36,695 bases of DNA, taken from Clostridiales bacterium. Lineage in GTDB: Bacteria; Bacillota; Clostridia; Monoglobales; WRBX01. Below are positions 1 to 15,985 of the stretch, piece after piece (position 1 is the first letter of the stretch; each line of letters opens with the position of its first letter). The position numbers and the translations under genes are program-made. The notes under the pieces are model-generated. The model made no database searches and was not told the DNA's origin. It saw only the letters and a program-made list of their open reading frames with translations. The stretch is taken from contig JAISFC010000074.1 in assembly GCA_031263785.1 (NCBI GenBank), positions 1-36,695 on the forward strand, read 5' to 3'.

Positions 1-7269
<7,269 letters not shown>

Positions 7270-7351
7270 GTTTCATCTTCCCTTCGTTTTAATTTTCCGC
7301 AGCATACCGTGCGTACTTTTCTTTGCCACGGATATATTCCATAGGAAAATT

Positions 7352-7379
7352 TTGACATATTTCCCCACATTTATATTAT
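7352..7379 (+). promoter_or_regulatory. Divergent promoter overlapping the propeller promoter
   Basis: TTGACA (7352-7357), 16-nt spacer, TATTAT (7374-7379). The nearest plus-strand gene is about 500 nt away and an intrinsic terminator lies between, so the product may be a short RNA. Confidence 0.45.
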
Positions 7380-7403
7380 ACTGCTTCGCAGCCCCGCAGT
7401 CAA
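7375..7403 (-). promoter_or_regulatory. Promoter for the propeller gene
   Basis: On the minus strand there is TTGACT (7403-7398), a 17-nt spacer and TATAAT (7380-7375). The predicted start near 7368 gives a leader of about 100 nt to the ATG at 7269. The -10 element overlaps that of a plus-strand promoter. Confidence 0.6.
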
Positions 7404-7580
7404 TATCAAAATGTAGCTGTTATGTTAAGATTGTGTAAAGACGACATAAGAAAAACGCTCAAAATATAAATTAAGCGCAGTTTTACGCGTGTTTTGTCGT
7501 TTTTTAAATTAGACGATTTTATATCCAGCGGTCTTTAACCGCCAAACCCTTTTTATTTGTCACGTTTGGCTGTTTTTTTA
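7386..7580 (+). ncRNA. Candidate small RNA between divergent promoters
   Basis: The interval is bounded by the promoter at 7352-7379 and the hairpin plus T-run at 7541-7579, giving a transcript of about 195 nt. The only short ORF I see (15 codons from about 7421) has no ribosome binding site. I recognise no known RNA family. The call rests only on promoter and terminator geometry. Confidence 0.3.
7541..7579 (+). terminator. Rho-independent terminator
   Basis: GCCAAAC (7541-7547) pairs with GTTTGGC (7564-7570) across a 16-nt loop, followed by an almost pure T-run (7571-7579). It would stop plus-strand transcripts before the cassette promoter at 7651. Confidence 0.55.
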
Positions 7581-7650
7581 ATTAATAAAATGCGGGTCAA
7601 GAAAATTTTTTATATAAAAGTCGTAATTGGGGAAATAATCTGCAAAGATA

Positions 7651-7679
7651 TTGACAAATGTCTTTGATTTATATATAAT
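7651..7679 (+). promoter_or_regulatory. Consensus promoter of the TerB/BrxD/helicase cassette
   Basis: TTGACA (7651-7656), exactly 17 nt, TATAAT (7674-7679): a perfect housekeeping-sigma consensus on the plus strand. The predicted start near 7686 leaves a leader of about 190 nt before the first ATG at 7876. No repressor site is recognised. Confidence 0.75.
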
Positions 7680-7692
7680 AGGACACAGTTAG

Positions 7693-7720
7693 ACTGAACT
7701 GACCCCAAGAAGTTAGATAA
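7693..7720 (+). mobile_element. Possible solitary IS3-type terminal repeat
   Basis: The stretch ACTGAACTGACCCCAAGAAG and the following TTAGATAAAG resemble the ends of IS3-family elements (CTGACCCC followed by AAGTTAGA). No transposase and no matching inverted end is visible near either end of the adjacent cassette. It may be a scar or chance similarity. The stretch to 7875 encodes nothing I recognise. Confidence 0.3.
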
Positions 7721-7875
7721 AGACTTAAGCAGCGATGGAATGAGTTCTGTATTTCACGACACTTGCTTCAATTTCTGAGAGAAGGATGTCTGCTCACAGG
7801 GTTTGTAAACAATGACGATTTAGAGCAAGCGAAGTTGACAAATGGATTCAAGCAGAAAAGGCGAAAAGGTGAGTT

Positions 7876-9789
7876 ATGCAATATATTATTTTAATTGTCA
7901 TTGCCATATTTTTGTTTGCTACTCCGGTTGGATGGTTTATTTTAGCGTGCATAATAATTGGAGTAATCATAGCCTGTATTGTTAAGAAGACAACCGTTAA
8001 CACTGCTTTTGATAACACAAATGTAAATGAATCTAACAATCTAAACACTATCCAGCCTGTTTCTAATCCTAAAGAGGGGGAAATCATGCAAAGTGGTCTA
8101 GAAAATTTGAGTGTTCAGCTTGATTATGCGCCAAATACCAATAAAAAAACTCAATCCGACTTTGAGTTCCATTTAGTAGAGCAAACAATAAATAAGCGAC
8201 AGGAACTAAACTTTACAAATAGTATATACACCCCGGAAAAACTCAGCATAAGCGAGCCAACCGATACAAATTATAATACACCAACTCCGTATGAAAAGTT
8301 TAAACAAATGAGAACTTTAATACATAATATATATAACGGTTACTATAGTTTTAGTTATTATGCAGCCGATAGTGAAGGGTTTGTTAAACAAGCAAAATTT
8401 ATGGAAAAATTTGAAGATAATTATAAAGATATAAAAGATTTTGAACAATATTCCCCTACCTACGCGAATATGGACGATGCTCAATTGAGAACATATTTTA
8501 CTTGGCGAACAAAAGTTCGCAACGGGAATGTTGAAAATGTTAGTTTATCATATGCTTATGTCTATATATATGAACTAATAAATAATATCGGCGTTTCAAA
8601 AAACGAAGATGGTCTGGAAAAATTAATAAATTTTTGGGTAGAATTTAGAAAATACAACGCGCATCTCGATAGATATTTACCTTCATGGTGTATGGATTAT
8701 TTTGTTGTCTATAACGATAATTTAGAAAATGATTTTAGTTATTACGCAAACCTATTTCCGATTGCTTTTACATCAAAAAAAGAAATGATTGACCAAATGA
8801 AAGATGGAAAATGGTCATTAGACTTTATCGAAACAGCTTCTTCGCACAAAATTTCGAAAACGGCATTTTATAAGCCTGAATATGAAGAAATAATTAACCA
8901 ATGCGTTCCATTTGTGTTAAATAATTTAAAGACATATTTTCAACAAAACAACTGGAATCTTTATAATTTATTCTTTGAAATATATGATAATAATTATTAT
9001 CATCCCTTTAGAAGCGCCGTTTGGAAAGAAATATATTATACAACTGATAAAATTGTTAAGTTAAATGATTATGAAGTTTATAAAAGCGTTAGCGGTTCTT
9101 GGCAATGCAAGGATGTAAACGTTTGGAAGTTTCGTGAAACGAAGGGATATATACTCAAATATATTGAAATTTTCATGCGTCTTAAGATTGGTGTGAGTCA
9201 ACGGCTTAAAGAACCCGAAGTTGCAAGAATTATAGGCGAATTTATATTATATAATCGGTCATGGAAAGTCGCTCCCGCATGGCATAAAGAAATTTTTGAA
9301 AAGTTTAAGTCGGGCGAAATCAAGACAGAAATCCGCAATGCTGTGGGAAAGTTTTTCTTCGAGAATAAAATAGTTATAAATAATGAAGGTGAAATTAAAA
9401 AGGTTAAGCCCATAGATATTGATATTTCAGCTTTAAGTAAAATACGTGAAGAACACAAGGAAATTGCCGAAAAATTGAACACAGATATAGAAAGTAACCG
9501 CGCAGAAATAATTGCAAAACCTATTATAGAAATCGCCCCTGCTTCTAATGGCTGGGATGGTTTCTTTCATGCTTTAAGCGCTGAAGAAATGGAGCTGATG
9601 CAATTATTGTTAAACAGCCATGATCTATCTAACTTCAAGGACCTTGAACTGACACTTGAATCCATTAACGAAAAAGCTTTAGATTTTATTGAAGATAATA
9701 TTATTGAAATAGTTGCCGAAGACCCATATATATACGATGAATATTTTGAAAAAACAGCAAATGTAATTGGAGGACAAGTTCATGGCTGA
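7876..9789 (+). CDS. Membrane-anchored TerB-N/TerB-C domain protein
   Basis: 637 residues; AAGGTG precedes the ATG. Residues 3-35 are strongly hydrophobic, one or two membrane segments, followed by a polar linker. Residues about 140-345 resemble the TerB-N domain: the stretch YANMDDAQLRTYFTWR, then a hydrophobic Tyr-rich segment, matches the family pattern 'S.EQ..YL.WR ... YVFLY.Y.LE'. Residues about 556-625 resemble TerB-C (LSAEEMELMQLLL, then LESINEKALDFIEDN). No separate TerB core is obvious between them. The gene overlaps the next by 8 nt, implying translational coupling. In the family, TerB-N/C proteins are linked to stress and putative defence systems. A sensor or scaffold role at the membrane is inference. 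Codon usage is A/T-rich compared with flanking genes. Confidence 0.75.
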   Translation: MQYIILIVIAIFLFATPVGWFILACIIIGVIIACIVKKTTVNTAFDNTNVNESNNLNTIQPVSNPKEGEIMQSGLENLSVQLDYAPNTNKKTQSDFEFHLVEQTINKRQELNFTNSIYTPEKLSISEPTDTNYNTPTPYEKFKQMRTLIHNIYNGYYSFSYYAADSEGFVKQAKFMEKFEDNYKDIKDFEQYSPTYANMDDAQLRTYFTWRTKVRNGNVENVSLSYAYVYIYELINNIGVSKNEDGLEKLINFWVEFRKYNAHLDRYLPSWCMDYFVVYNDNLENDFSYYANLFPIAFTSKKEMIDQMKDGKWSLDFIETASSHKISKTAFYKPEYEEIINQCVPFVLNNLKTYFQQNNWNLYNLFFEIYDNNYYHPFRSAVWKEIYYTTDKIVKLNDYEVYKSVSGSWQCKDVNVWKFRETKGYILKYIEIFMRLKIGVSQRLKEPEVARIIGEFILYNRSWKVAPAWHKEIFEKFKSGEIKTEIRNAVGKFFFENKIVINNEGEIKKVKPIDIDISALSKIREEHKEIAEKLNTDIESNRAEIIAKPIIEIAPASNGWDGFFHALSAEEMELMQLLLNSHDLSNFKDLELTLESINEKALDFIEDNIIEIVAEDPYIYDEYFEKTANVIGGQVHG

Positions 9790-11101
9790 AAATGAAATAC
9801 CTTTAAGAGTTGCGAACACATTATTAAATGCGTTAAAAGGCGGCGTTGTGCCCCGCACGGGACTTGGACATATAACCGTGGGCAGGAAAGATGAAATAGA
9901 CGCTTTATTACACGATGTCGAAACGATTACAGTTGGTGGCGCTACATTCCGTTTTGTTGTTGGCAAATACGGCGCCGGGAAAAGTTTTTTACTTCAAACG
10001 ATACGTAATTATTCAATGGACAAAGGATTCGTTGTAATGGATGCTGATTTATCACCCGAAAGAAGGTTAGTAGGGCATAAAGGCGAGGGATTGGCTACAT
10101 ATAAAGAGTTAATGAAGAACATATCCATTAAAGCCGCGCCCAATGGTGGCGCATTATCAATTTTGTTGCAAAGATGGATAAATGCGCTTAAAACCGACGT
10201 TATTAAAAATGGGGCAACTGACGACGAACAAATTAATAAGCAGGTTGAAATAAAAATACATGAAATCATTGATGAGTTGGAAACTATTGTTCATGGCTTT
10301 GATTTTGCAAGAATTATTTCTCTTTATTGGAAATCTTGCGTTAATGAAGATGATGATTTGAAAAGCAAAACTTTAAAGTGGCTACGTGGCGAGTATTCAA
10401 CGAAAACCGAGGCGAAAAATGAATTAGGAGTAGGCATTATAATAACTGATGATGACTGGTATGAATATATCAAACTTTTTGCTATGTTCGCCGTAAAAGC
10501 CGGTTATAACGGTATGCTTATGCTAATTGATGAGTTGGTTAATATTTTCAAAATTCCTCATTCAGTTTCAAGACAATACAATTATGAAAAGATATTAACT
10601 ATCTATAATGATATTATGCAAGGTAAAGCGAGCCATTTAGGAGTAATAATGTGTGGTACTCCTCAATGTATTGAAGATGCAAGACGTGGTGTGTTTAGCT
10701 ATGAGGCTTTAAAGTCTAGATTAGAAAATAGTCGTTTTTCCGACGATAATGTTAGAGATTTATTATCACCGATTATCAGGCTAAAAGTATTAACACCCGA
10801 AGAAATGTATATTTTAGTTGAAAAACTCTCATTAATACATGCACAAGTTTATTCTTGGTCGCCAACCGTAAGCCTGGCTGATTTAGAAATATTTATAAAA
10901 ACTGAATATTCACGCGTTGGCGCTGAAACAAATATCACTCCTCGCGAAATTATTCGTGATTTCATTGAAATATTAAATATTATTTATCAACATAGAGAAA
11001 AAACTATGCAAAGTATATTGGGTGGCGATTCATTTGAATTTGCGACCAATAATGAAACAGACGAACAAATACACGAAGAATTTAAGGGGTTCGAGATATG
11101 A
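9782..11101 (+). CDS. brxD-like: BrxD-like P-loop ATPase (DUF2791 / BREX ATP-binding type)
   Basis: 439 residues from ATG 9782, with GGAGG 8 nt upstream. An in-frame TTG at 9767 overlaps that site and is rejected. Walker A is GKYGAGKS (residues 61-68) and Walker B is LMLIDE (246-251). The opening pattern 'R.A...L..L..G.VP..GL..I.VGR..E' and the DADLSPERRL stretch after the P-loop fit the DUF2791/BrxD family, which in type 2 BREX (Pgl) loci sits beside an Lhr-like helicase. It overlaps the upstream TerB gene by 8 nt and the downstream helicase by 4 nt (ATGA). It presumably powers a nucleic-acid-handling complex with the helicase. No PglX methylase, PglZ or PglW is present, so this is not a complete BREX locus. 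Confidence 0.8.
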   Translation: MAENEIPLRVANTLLNALKGGVVPRTGLGHITVGRKDEIDALLHDVETITVGGATFRFVVGKYGAGKSFLLQTIRNYSMDKGFVVMDADLSPERRLVGHKGEGLATYKELMKNISIKAAPNGGALSILLQRWINALKTDVIKNGATDDEQINKQVEIKIHEIIDELETIVHGFDFARIISLYWKSCVNEDDDLKSKTLKWLRGEYSTKTEAKNELGVGIIITDDDWYEYIKLFAMFAVKAGYNGMLMLIDELVNIFKIPHSVSRQYNYEKILTIYNDIMQGKASHLGVIMCGTPQCIEDARRGVFSYEALKSRLENSRFSDDNVRDLLSPIIRLKVLTPEEMYILVEKLSLIHAQVYSWSPTVSLADLEIFIKTEYSRVGAETNITPREIIRDFIEILNIIYQHREKTMQSILGGDSFEFATNNETDEQIHEEFKGFEI

Positions 11102-13272
11102 GTGCATTTGAACAATTAGTGCCCTTTATTCAAGATTATATCTATAAAAACCGTTGGGAAGAACTTAAAGAAATTCAAGTTGCTTCTTGCGATGTTATCT
11201 TTAACACGGATAAAAACTTGCTTTTATCCACCCCTACCGCTTCCGGAAAAACAGAGGCAGCTTTTTTGCCAGCAATAACTGAAATATATAATCATTTCCC
11301 TTCTTCTGTTGGTATTCTTTATATTGCACCGTTGAAAGCGTTAATAAATGACCAATTTGCAAGAATTGAATATTTATTACAAGAGGCATATATACCTGTT
11401 ACAAAATGGCACGGGGATGCTTCGCAGTCGTTGAAAAGCAAGCTCCTTAAAAATCCACAAGGTGTTATGCAAACTACTCCTGAGTCATTAGAAGCCATGA
11501 TAATGAAACGAAAACAAGAAGTTATGCGCCTGTTTTCTGATTTGCGTTTTATTATAATCGACGAAGTTCATAATTTTCTTGGCGAAGATAGAGGCGTTCA
11601 ACTAACATCAATTTTAGAACGAATACAAAAAATAACTAATAATATCCCTCGTCGCATTGGATTATCCGCTACTTTGGGCAATGTGGAAATTGCAAAGCAA
11701 TGGCTTAATTGCGGAACAAACAAAGAATGCATATGCCCTGAAATTGCAAATGAAAGACGCAAATCGCAAATTATGATAAATCATTTTTATACAAACGAAA
11801 CTGATGCGAATGACGAAACTTGGGACATGTATTTTAATTCGTTATACAATTTAACAAAAGGTAAAAAGAGCATTATATTTTCGAATTCAAGACGCGCCGC
11901 CGAAGTCAATATAAATAGATTGAAACTTATTGCCGAAAAGAAAAAAGAACCTGATTTGTTTTTTGTCCACCACGGCAGTATTTCAAAAGAATTACGAGAA
12001 TATGCCGAAGAGCAATTAAGAAATGCCGAACTCCCATTGGTTGCAGGCGCCACTGTAACATTAGAATTGGGCATTGATTTAGGTGATTTAGAACGAATCG
12101 TGCAAACAGGTTCTCCTCATTCGGTGAGTAGTTTAGCTCAACGCTTGGGTCGGAGCGGGCGGCGCTCTGGCATCCCACAAATGTGTTTTGTGTTTGACGA
12201 AGATTACAAAAAGAATAGTATAATATATTACAAAACAATAAACTGGCATTTTATAAAGTGTATCGCTTTAATTGAATTATATAGAGAACGGTGGATTGAA
12301 CCAAAGAGAGTGGATAAATATCCATTTAATATTTTAGTTCATCAAACCCTTAGCTTTTTATATAGTTTTGGTGACATTGATGATTCGCTTTTAGCGCAAA
12401 GAATGTTAAGCGAGAAATCTTTCGAAAAAATAATTCAAAAAGATTTTAAGTTGTTATTAAATTTTATGATAAAAGAGAAATTACTTGAGAAAACTCAAGA
12501 AAACAAAATATCAATTGGTGAAAAAGGGGAATGGTTGGCTAATAATTATGAATTTTATTCTGTTTTTGAGAATCCCGTTGAATATTCCGTTAGAGAAGGT
12601 TCGCAAGAAATAGGAACATTATACGAAACGATACCGGTTGGTGAAAGATTTGTTTTATCCGGTAGAACTTGGGAAGTTTTAGAAATTGATAAAGAAAAAA
12701 GCAATATGTATGTTAAATATACTGGAGGGAAAAGTACCGTTAATTGGTTTTCCTCGGGGTTTGTCGAAGAATACACAAAAGTTCTGCAAAAAATGAGAGA
12801 AATCTTATTGTCTGACGAAGATTATGGGTATTTACATGAAACAGCAAAAATTAGATTGCGGGAAATTAGAAGTGTAATAAAAGAAAGCCGTGCGTTAGAA
12901 ACAAATGTGTTTCAAATTAGTCCAAATAAATATGGCATATTTCATTGGCTTGGGACAAGAGCATCAAATGCATTAAACTATATATTACGGTTCAAAGGAT
13001 TAGACATATTACGTGATGATTACGGCTTAGGTTGGGTCGTTACTCTTGTGGGAAATACAACTGAAAAAGATTTGTTAAATGTATTAGACGAAATAAAAAA
13101 TATCGAAATCACACCAGATGAACTTCCATTGCCAACAAAATTACCTAAACTTGGAAAATATGGTGAGTTTGTTCCATATGAATTGGCATTAAAACAATTC
13201 ATAGATAAATCACTAGATATTGAAGAAATGAAAGAAAATTTACAAGTAGGCGTCAACACCCAGGGGGATTGA
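11098..13272 (+). CDS. brxHI-like: Superfamily 2 DEVH helicase, Lhr/BrxHI-like
   Basis: 724 residues. Motif I is STPTASGKTEA (44-54), Ia is APLKALINDQ (78-87), II is DEVH (155-158), III is SAT (190-192), and a C-terminal RecA-like domain carries QRLGRSGRR near residue 350. The Lhr-type layout and the BrxD-like gene directly upstream match the brxD-brxHI pair of type 2 BREX. The remaining about 370 residues probably hold winged-helix and accessory domains; no nuclease motif is evident. ATG overlaps the stop of the previous gene in an ATGA, with AAGGGG upstream. It would act as an ATP-driven 3'-5' translocase on DNA or RNA. It ends convergently with sbcC, 115 nt away, with no clear terminator between. 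Confidence 0.85.
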   Translation: MSAFEQLVPFIQDYIYKNRWEELKEIQVASCDVIFNTDKNLLLSTPTASGKTEAAFLPAITEIYNHFPSSVGILYIAPLKALINDQFARIEYLLQEAYIPVTKWHGDASQSLKSKLLKNPQGVMQTTPESLEAMIMKRKQEVMRLFSDLRFIIIDEVHNFLGEDRGVQLTSILERIQKITNNIPRRIGLSATLGNVEIAKQWLNCGTNKECICPEIANERRKSQIMINHFYTNETDANDETWDMYFNSLYNLTKGKKSIIFSNSRRAAEVNINRLKLIAEKKKEPDLFFVHHGSISKELREYAEEQLRNAELPLVAGATVTLELGIDLGDLERIVQTGSPHSVSSLAQRLGRSGRRSGIPQMCFVFDEDYKKNSIIYYKTINWHFIKCIALIELYRERWIEPKRVDKYPFNILVHQTLSFLYSFGDIDDSLLAQRMLSEKSFEKIIQKDFKLLLNFMIKEKLLEKTQENKISIGEKGEWLANNYEFYSVFENPVEYSVREGSQEIGTLYETIPVGERFVLSGRTWEVLEIDKEKSNMYVKYTGGKSTVNWFSSGFVEEYTKVLQKMREILLSDEDYGYLHETAKIRLREIRSVIKESRALETNVFQISPNKYGIFHWLGTRASNALNYILRFKGLDILRDDYGLGWVVTLVGNTTEKDLLNVLDEIKNIEITPDELPLPTKLPKLGKYGEFVPYELALKQFIDKSLDIEEMKENLQVGVNTQGD

Positions 13273-13387
13273 GATTTATAAAAGGCATGAATTTAGGCGA
13301 TGTTTCCGCATTAATAAATATTTGTATGCGAACCTTGATTTGCGATTTAGTCTATAATACATATGTTTTAGAAATAATAATCACCAA

Positions 13388-15985
13388 TTACACGGCAAGG
13401 CTAATCTTGCTTCCACTCGTTGTTTTCTCAACACGCACTTGTTTTTCAATGCGCTCGCTAAGCTCAGCGACGTGCGAAATAATCCCTATAACACGTTTGC
13501 CCGCCATATCCGAGAGCGTCCTCACCGCAAGCTCCAAGACCTCTGCGTCAAGTGCGCCAAACCCTTCGTCAACAAACATTGCGTCAAGCTGAATGCCCCC
13601 CGCGCTTTGCTGAACAACATCAGACAATCCGAGCGCAAGTGAGAGTGACGCCATAAAAGATTCCCCGCCCGACAAACTGTTTGCGGAACGAACCTTACCT
13701 GTATACGAATCCAATACTTCAAGCTCTAACCCTGTTTTTGAACGCCTGTCCTCGCTGTCTGTTTTCCTCAGCAAAGTATATCGGCTTTGACTCATTAGTT
13801 TAAGACGCAAATTGGCGGCACGAAGTATATTCTCAAAGTATGCTGTTTGTGCGTATGTTTCAAAATCAAGCCGTCCGTTTGCCGTATCCGATAACTGTTT
13901 GACAGCGGCATACTTTTTTTCAAGTTTAACAAAGGTGTCCGCGCTTTTACGAAGTTCAACAAGTACAAGTGTTATTTTTTCTATCCTGCTTTTTACCTCG
14001 TCATGTTCTTCACGCAATTCATCGGTAATTTTTTTCATCGCATCAGCTTTCTCGACTAATTTATCCAAATCGGGCTTTTCTTTATCGGATGTCTCACCTT
14101 TCAGTCGGGAAACATCGCGCATAAGCTGCTCGCCCGTCTTTTCATAATCGGCAAGCTGTCTAACCATATCAGAAAGCTCCTCTTCTTCAACAAGCGCAGA
14201 ACTGTATGCGGTTTCATCAACAAAACCGTTATCATTGAGCGAGTTGGTGTAATCTTTCTGTGTTTGGTCGCGGAGCTTTTGCTGTTCCTCTTCTCGAGCC
14301 TTGCGCTCTCTCACCAGCGTAAGCGCAGCGCTGTATGCGGTTTCAGCTTCAGTTTTCCGCTTTGTCACATTGTCCCAATTTGCAGTAAGCTCGGCAAGTT
14401 GTTTCTCGTCGTTTTGTTTGCTTATGGTCATTTCATTCACTGTGGTCTGCACTTGTGTAAATTCGTTATACAACAACTCTCCGGCTGTATCCCACGTCAC
14501 CTTTGGAATGATGGCTGATAAATCCGCGATAAATCTTTTTATAAGCGTTTCTATTTCGCTTTTCAGCGCTGCGCACTCGTCTGCCTTTTTGCCGCGTTTA
14601 TTCTGCGATTTTTCAACGGCTTCTTTCGCTTGCTTCAATTCCATTTCGGTTACATTGCTTTCAGACAATTTTGTCGGAGCGGGATGCCGAGCTGAGCCAC
14701 AAACAGGGCAAGGCTCACCATCTATTAGTCCTGCGGCAAGAATCCCAGCTTGACTACGCAAAAACAATTCGTTCGCTTTTTTATATTTTTCATCAAGCAG
14801 ATTAAAATCTGTGTTCCACACTTCAAACTCAGATTGTAATGTTTCAAGGGCTTTTTGTTTTGTCGTAATTTCAAAATACTCAGCTTTCAATGCTTTCAAT
14901 TTTTCAAATTTTACCGTTTCTGTCTCCCACTCATGCTTTAATTTATCGAAGTTTTTTTGAGTGTCTACAAGCGGGGGCAATTCGGTAAGAGCTTTTTTCG
15001 CGGAGTCCAATTCAGTTGTCGCGACTTCCTCGTCCGACTTTGCTTTGTCAAGCGCCGCTTGTGTCGCGTTATACTGTTTGATCATTTCGTTTGCTTTATC
15101 CGCAAACGGTTTGACCTTACGCAGAGCTATTTCGCCGCGTTTGCGGCTTTCCGACAACAATTTTATCTCATCAGATTTCGCTTGATGCTCTTGCAGTGCG
15201 GCGTAGGTCGCTTCGAGGTCAACAAATTTCTTTGCCAATTCCTCCGCGACAGCAATTTTCGCAGCAAGCTCCGTTCTTTTTTTGTCATATTCCGTAAGAC
15301 GGTTGTTATGTTCCGCAAGTGTCGCTTTATCGGTTTTTATTTGTACTTCCCAAGCCGCAAATTGCTCATCGCGCTTGTATGGGTCGACCTCGTTCCGCAC
15401 AAAATCGCGGCGGGTCATTTCAAGGTTATCGCTTACTTGCTTCGCGTGGGATTTAAGGCTTTCTTGCAAATATTTTAATGAGTCTGTATTAAAAATCCTT
15501 CGTAAAATCTTAACGCGTTCGTCCGTGCCGCTTTGCAGAAAATGCAGAAAATCATTTTGTGCTATCATAACGATTTGCGCGAATTGATCGCGATCCAGTC
15601 CGACTATTTCAGCGATTTTACCCTTAATATTACGGTCGCCGCTCATCGCCGTGCCATCGGGAAGGGTAAGCTCGACATCCTGCCCTGTTTTCTTTATCGA
15701 TCGTTTGATATGATACAGATTGTTTCCGGAAGTAAAGTCAAGTTCCACAAATGTCTTTGCCTTTTCATCGGCGAAATCAGAACGGAGCATCTGGTATTTA
15801 TCCCGCGCCGGACCGCTTGCTTCACCGAACAGCGCAAAAGAAATCGCGTCAAATATAGTGGTCTTTCCCGCGCCCGTCTCACCTGTTATAAGATACAGTC
15901 CATTTTCACCTAACGCGGTGAAATCAAGCGTTTCCTCGCTTGCGTAAGAGCCGAACGCGCTCATTGTCAGCTTAAGGGGCTTCAT
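13388..15985 (-). CDS. sbcC: Exonuclease SbcC, ATPase subunit of SbcCD (Rad50 type)
   Basis: 865 residues. The N-terminal half-ATPase has Walker A GETGAGKTT near residues 35-43. Two long coiled-coil arms flank the zinc-hook motif GEPCPVCG. The C-terminal half has the ABC signature LSGGE, Walker B LDAMFVDEGFG and an H-loop ISH. SbcCD cuts hairpins and protein-blocked DNA ends. Known homologues are often over 1,000 residues, so the arms here are short. GGGGTG lies 5 nt before the ATG, and the start overlaps sbcD by 14 nt, so the pair is translated together. Confidence 0.95.
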   Translation of the reverse strand: MKPLKLTMSAFGSYASEETLDFTALGENGLYLITGETGAGKTTIFDAISFALFGEASGPARDKYQMLRSDFADEKAKTFVELDFTSGNNLYHIKRSIKKTGQDVELTLPDGTAMSGDRNIKGKIAEIVGLDRDQFAQIVMIAQNDFLHFLQSGTDERVKILRRIFNTDSLKYLQESLKSHAKQVSDNLEMTRRDFVRNEVDPYKRDEQFAAWEVQIKTDKATLAEHNNRLTEYDKKRTELAAKIAVAEELAKKFVDLEATYAALQEHQAKSDEIKLLSESRKRGEIALRKVKPFADKANEMIKQYNATQAALDKAKSDEEVATTELDSAKKALTELPPLVDTQKNFDKLKHEWETETVKFEKLKALKAEYFEITTKQKALETLQSEFEVWNTDFNLLDEKYKKANELFLRSQAGILAAGLIDGEPCPVCGSARHPAPTKLSESNVTEMELKQAKEAVEKSQNKRGKKADECAALKSEIETLIKRFIADLSAIIPKVTWDTAGELLYNEFTQVQTTVNEMTISKQNDEKQLAELTANWDNVTKRKTEAETAYSAALTLVRERKAREEEQQKLRDQTQKDYTNSLNDNGFVDETAYSSALVEEEELSDMVRQLADYEKTGEQLMRDVSRLKGETSDKEKPDLDKLVEKADAMKKITDELREEHDEVKSRIEKITLVLVELRKSADTFVKLEKKYAAVKQLSDTANGRLDFETYAQTAYFENILRAANLRLKLMSQSRYTLLRKTDSEDRRSKTGLELEVLDSYTGKVRSANSLSGGESFMASLSLALGLSDVVQQSAGGIQLDAMFVDEGFGALDAEVLELAVRTLSDMAGKRVIGIISHVAELSERIEKQVRVEKTTSGSKISLAV

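Noticed and set aside
7690-7875. IS3 transposase fragment upstream of the TerB gene
   Set aside because: Only the end-like motif fits; translations of the rest in the plausible frames match no transposase motif that I recognise.
9767-9781. TTG start adding five residues to the BrxD-like protein
   Set aside because: It overlaps the GGAGG that serves ATG 9782.
7876-13272. Complete BREX or Pgl system
   Set aside because: Only BrxD- and BrxHI-like genes are present; no PglW, PglX, PglY or PglZ equivalent is in the window.
13273-13387. Terminator or small gene between helicase and sbcC
   Set aside because: No convincing stem with T-run and no ORF with a ribosome site in these 115 nt.
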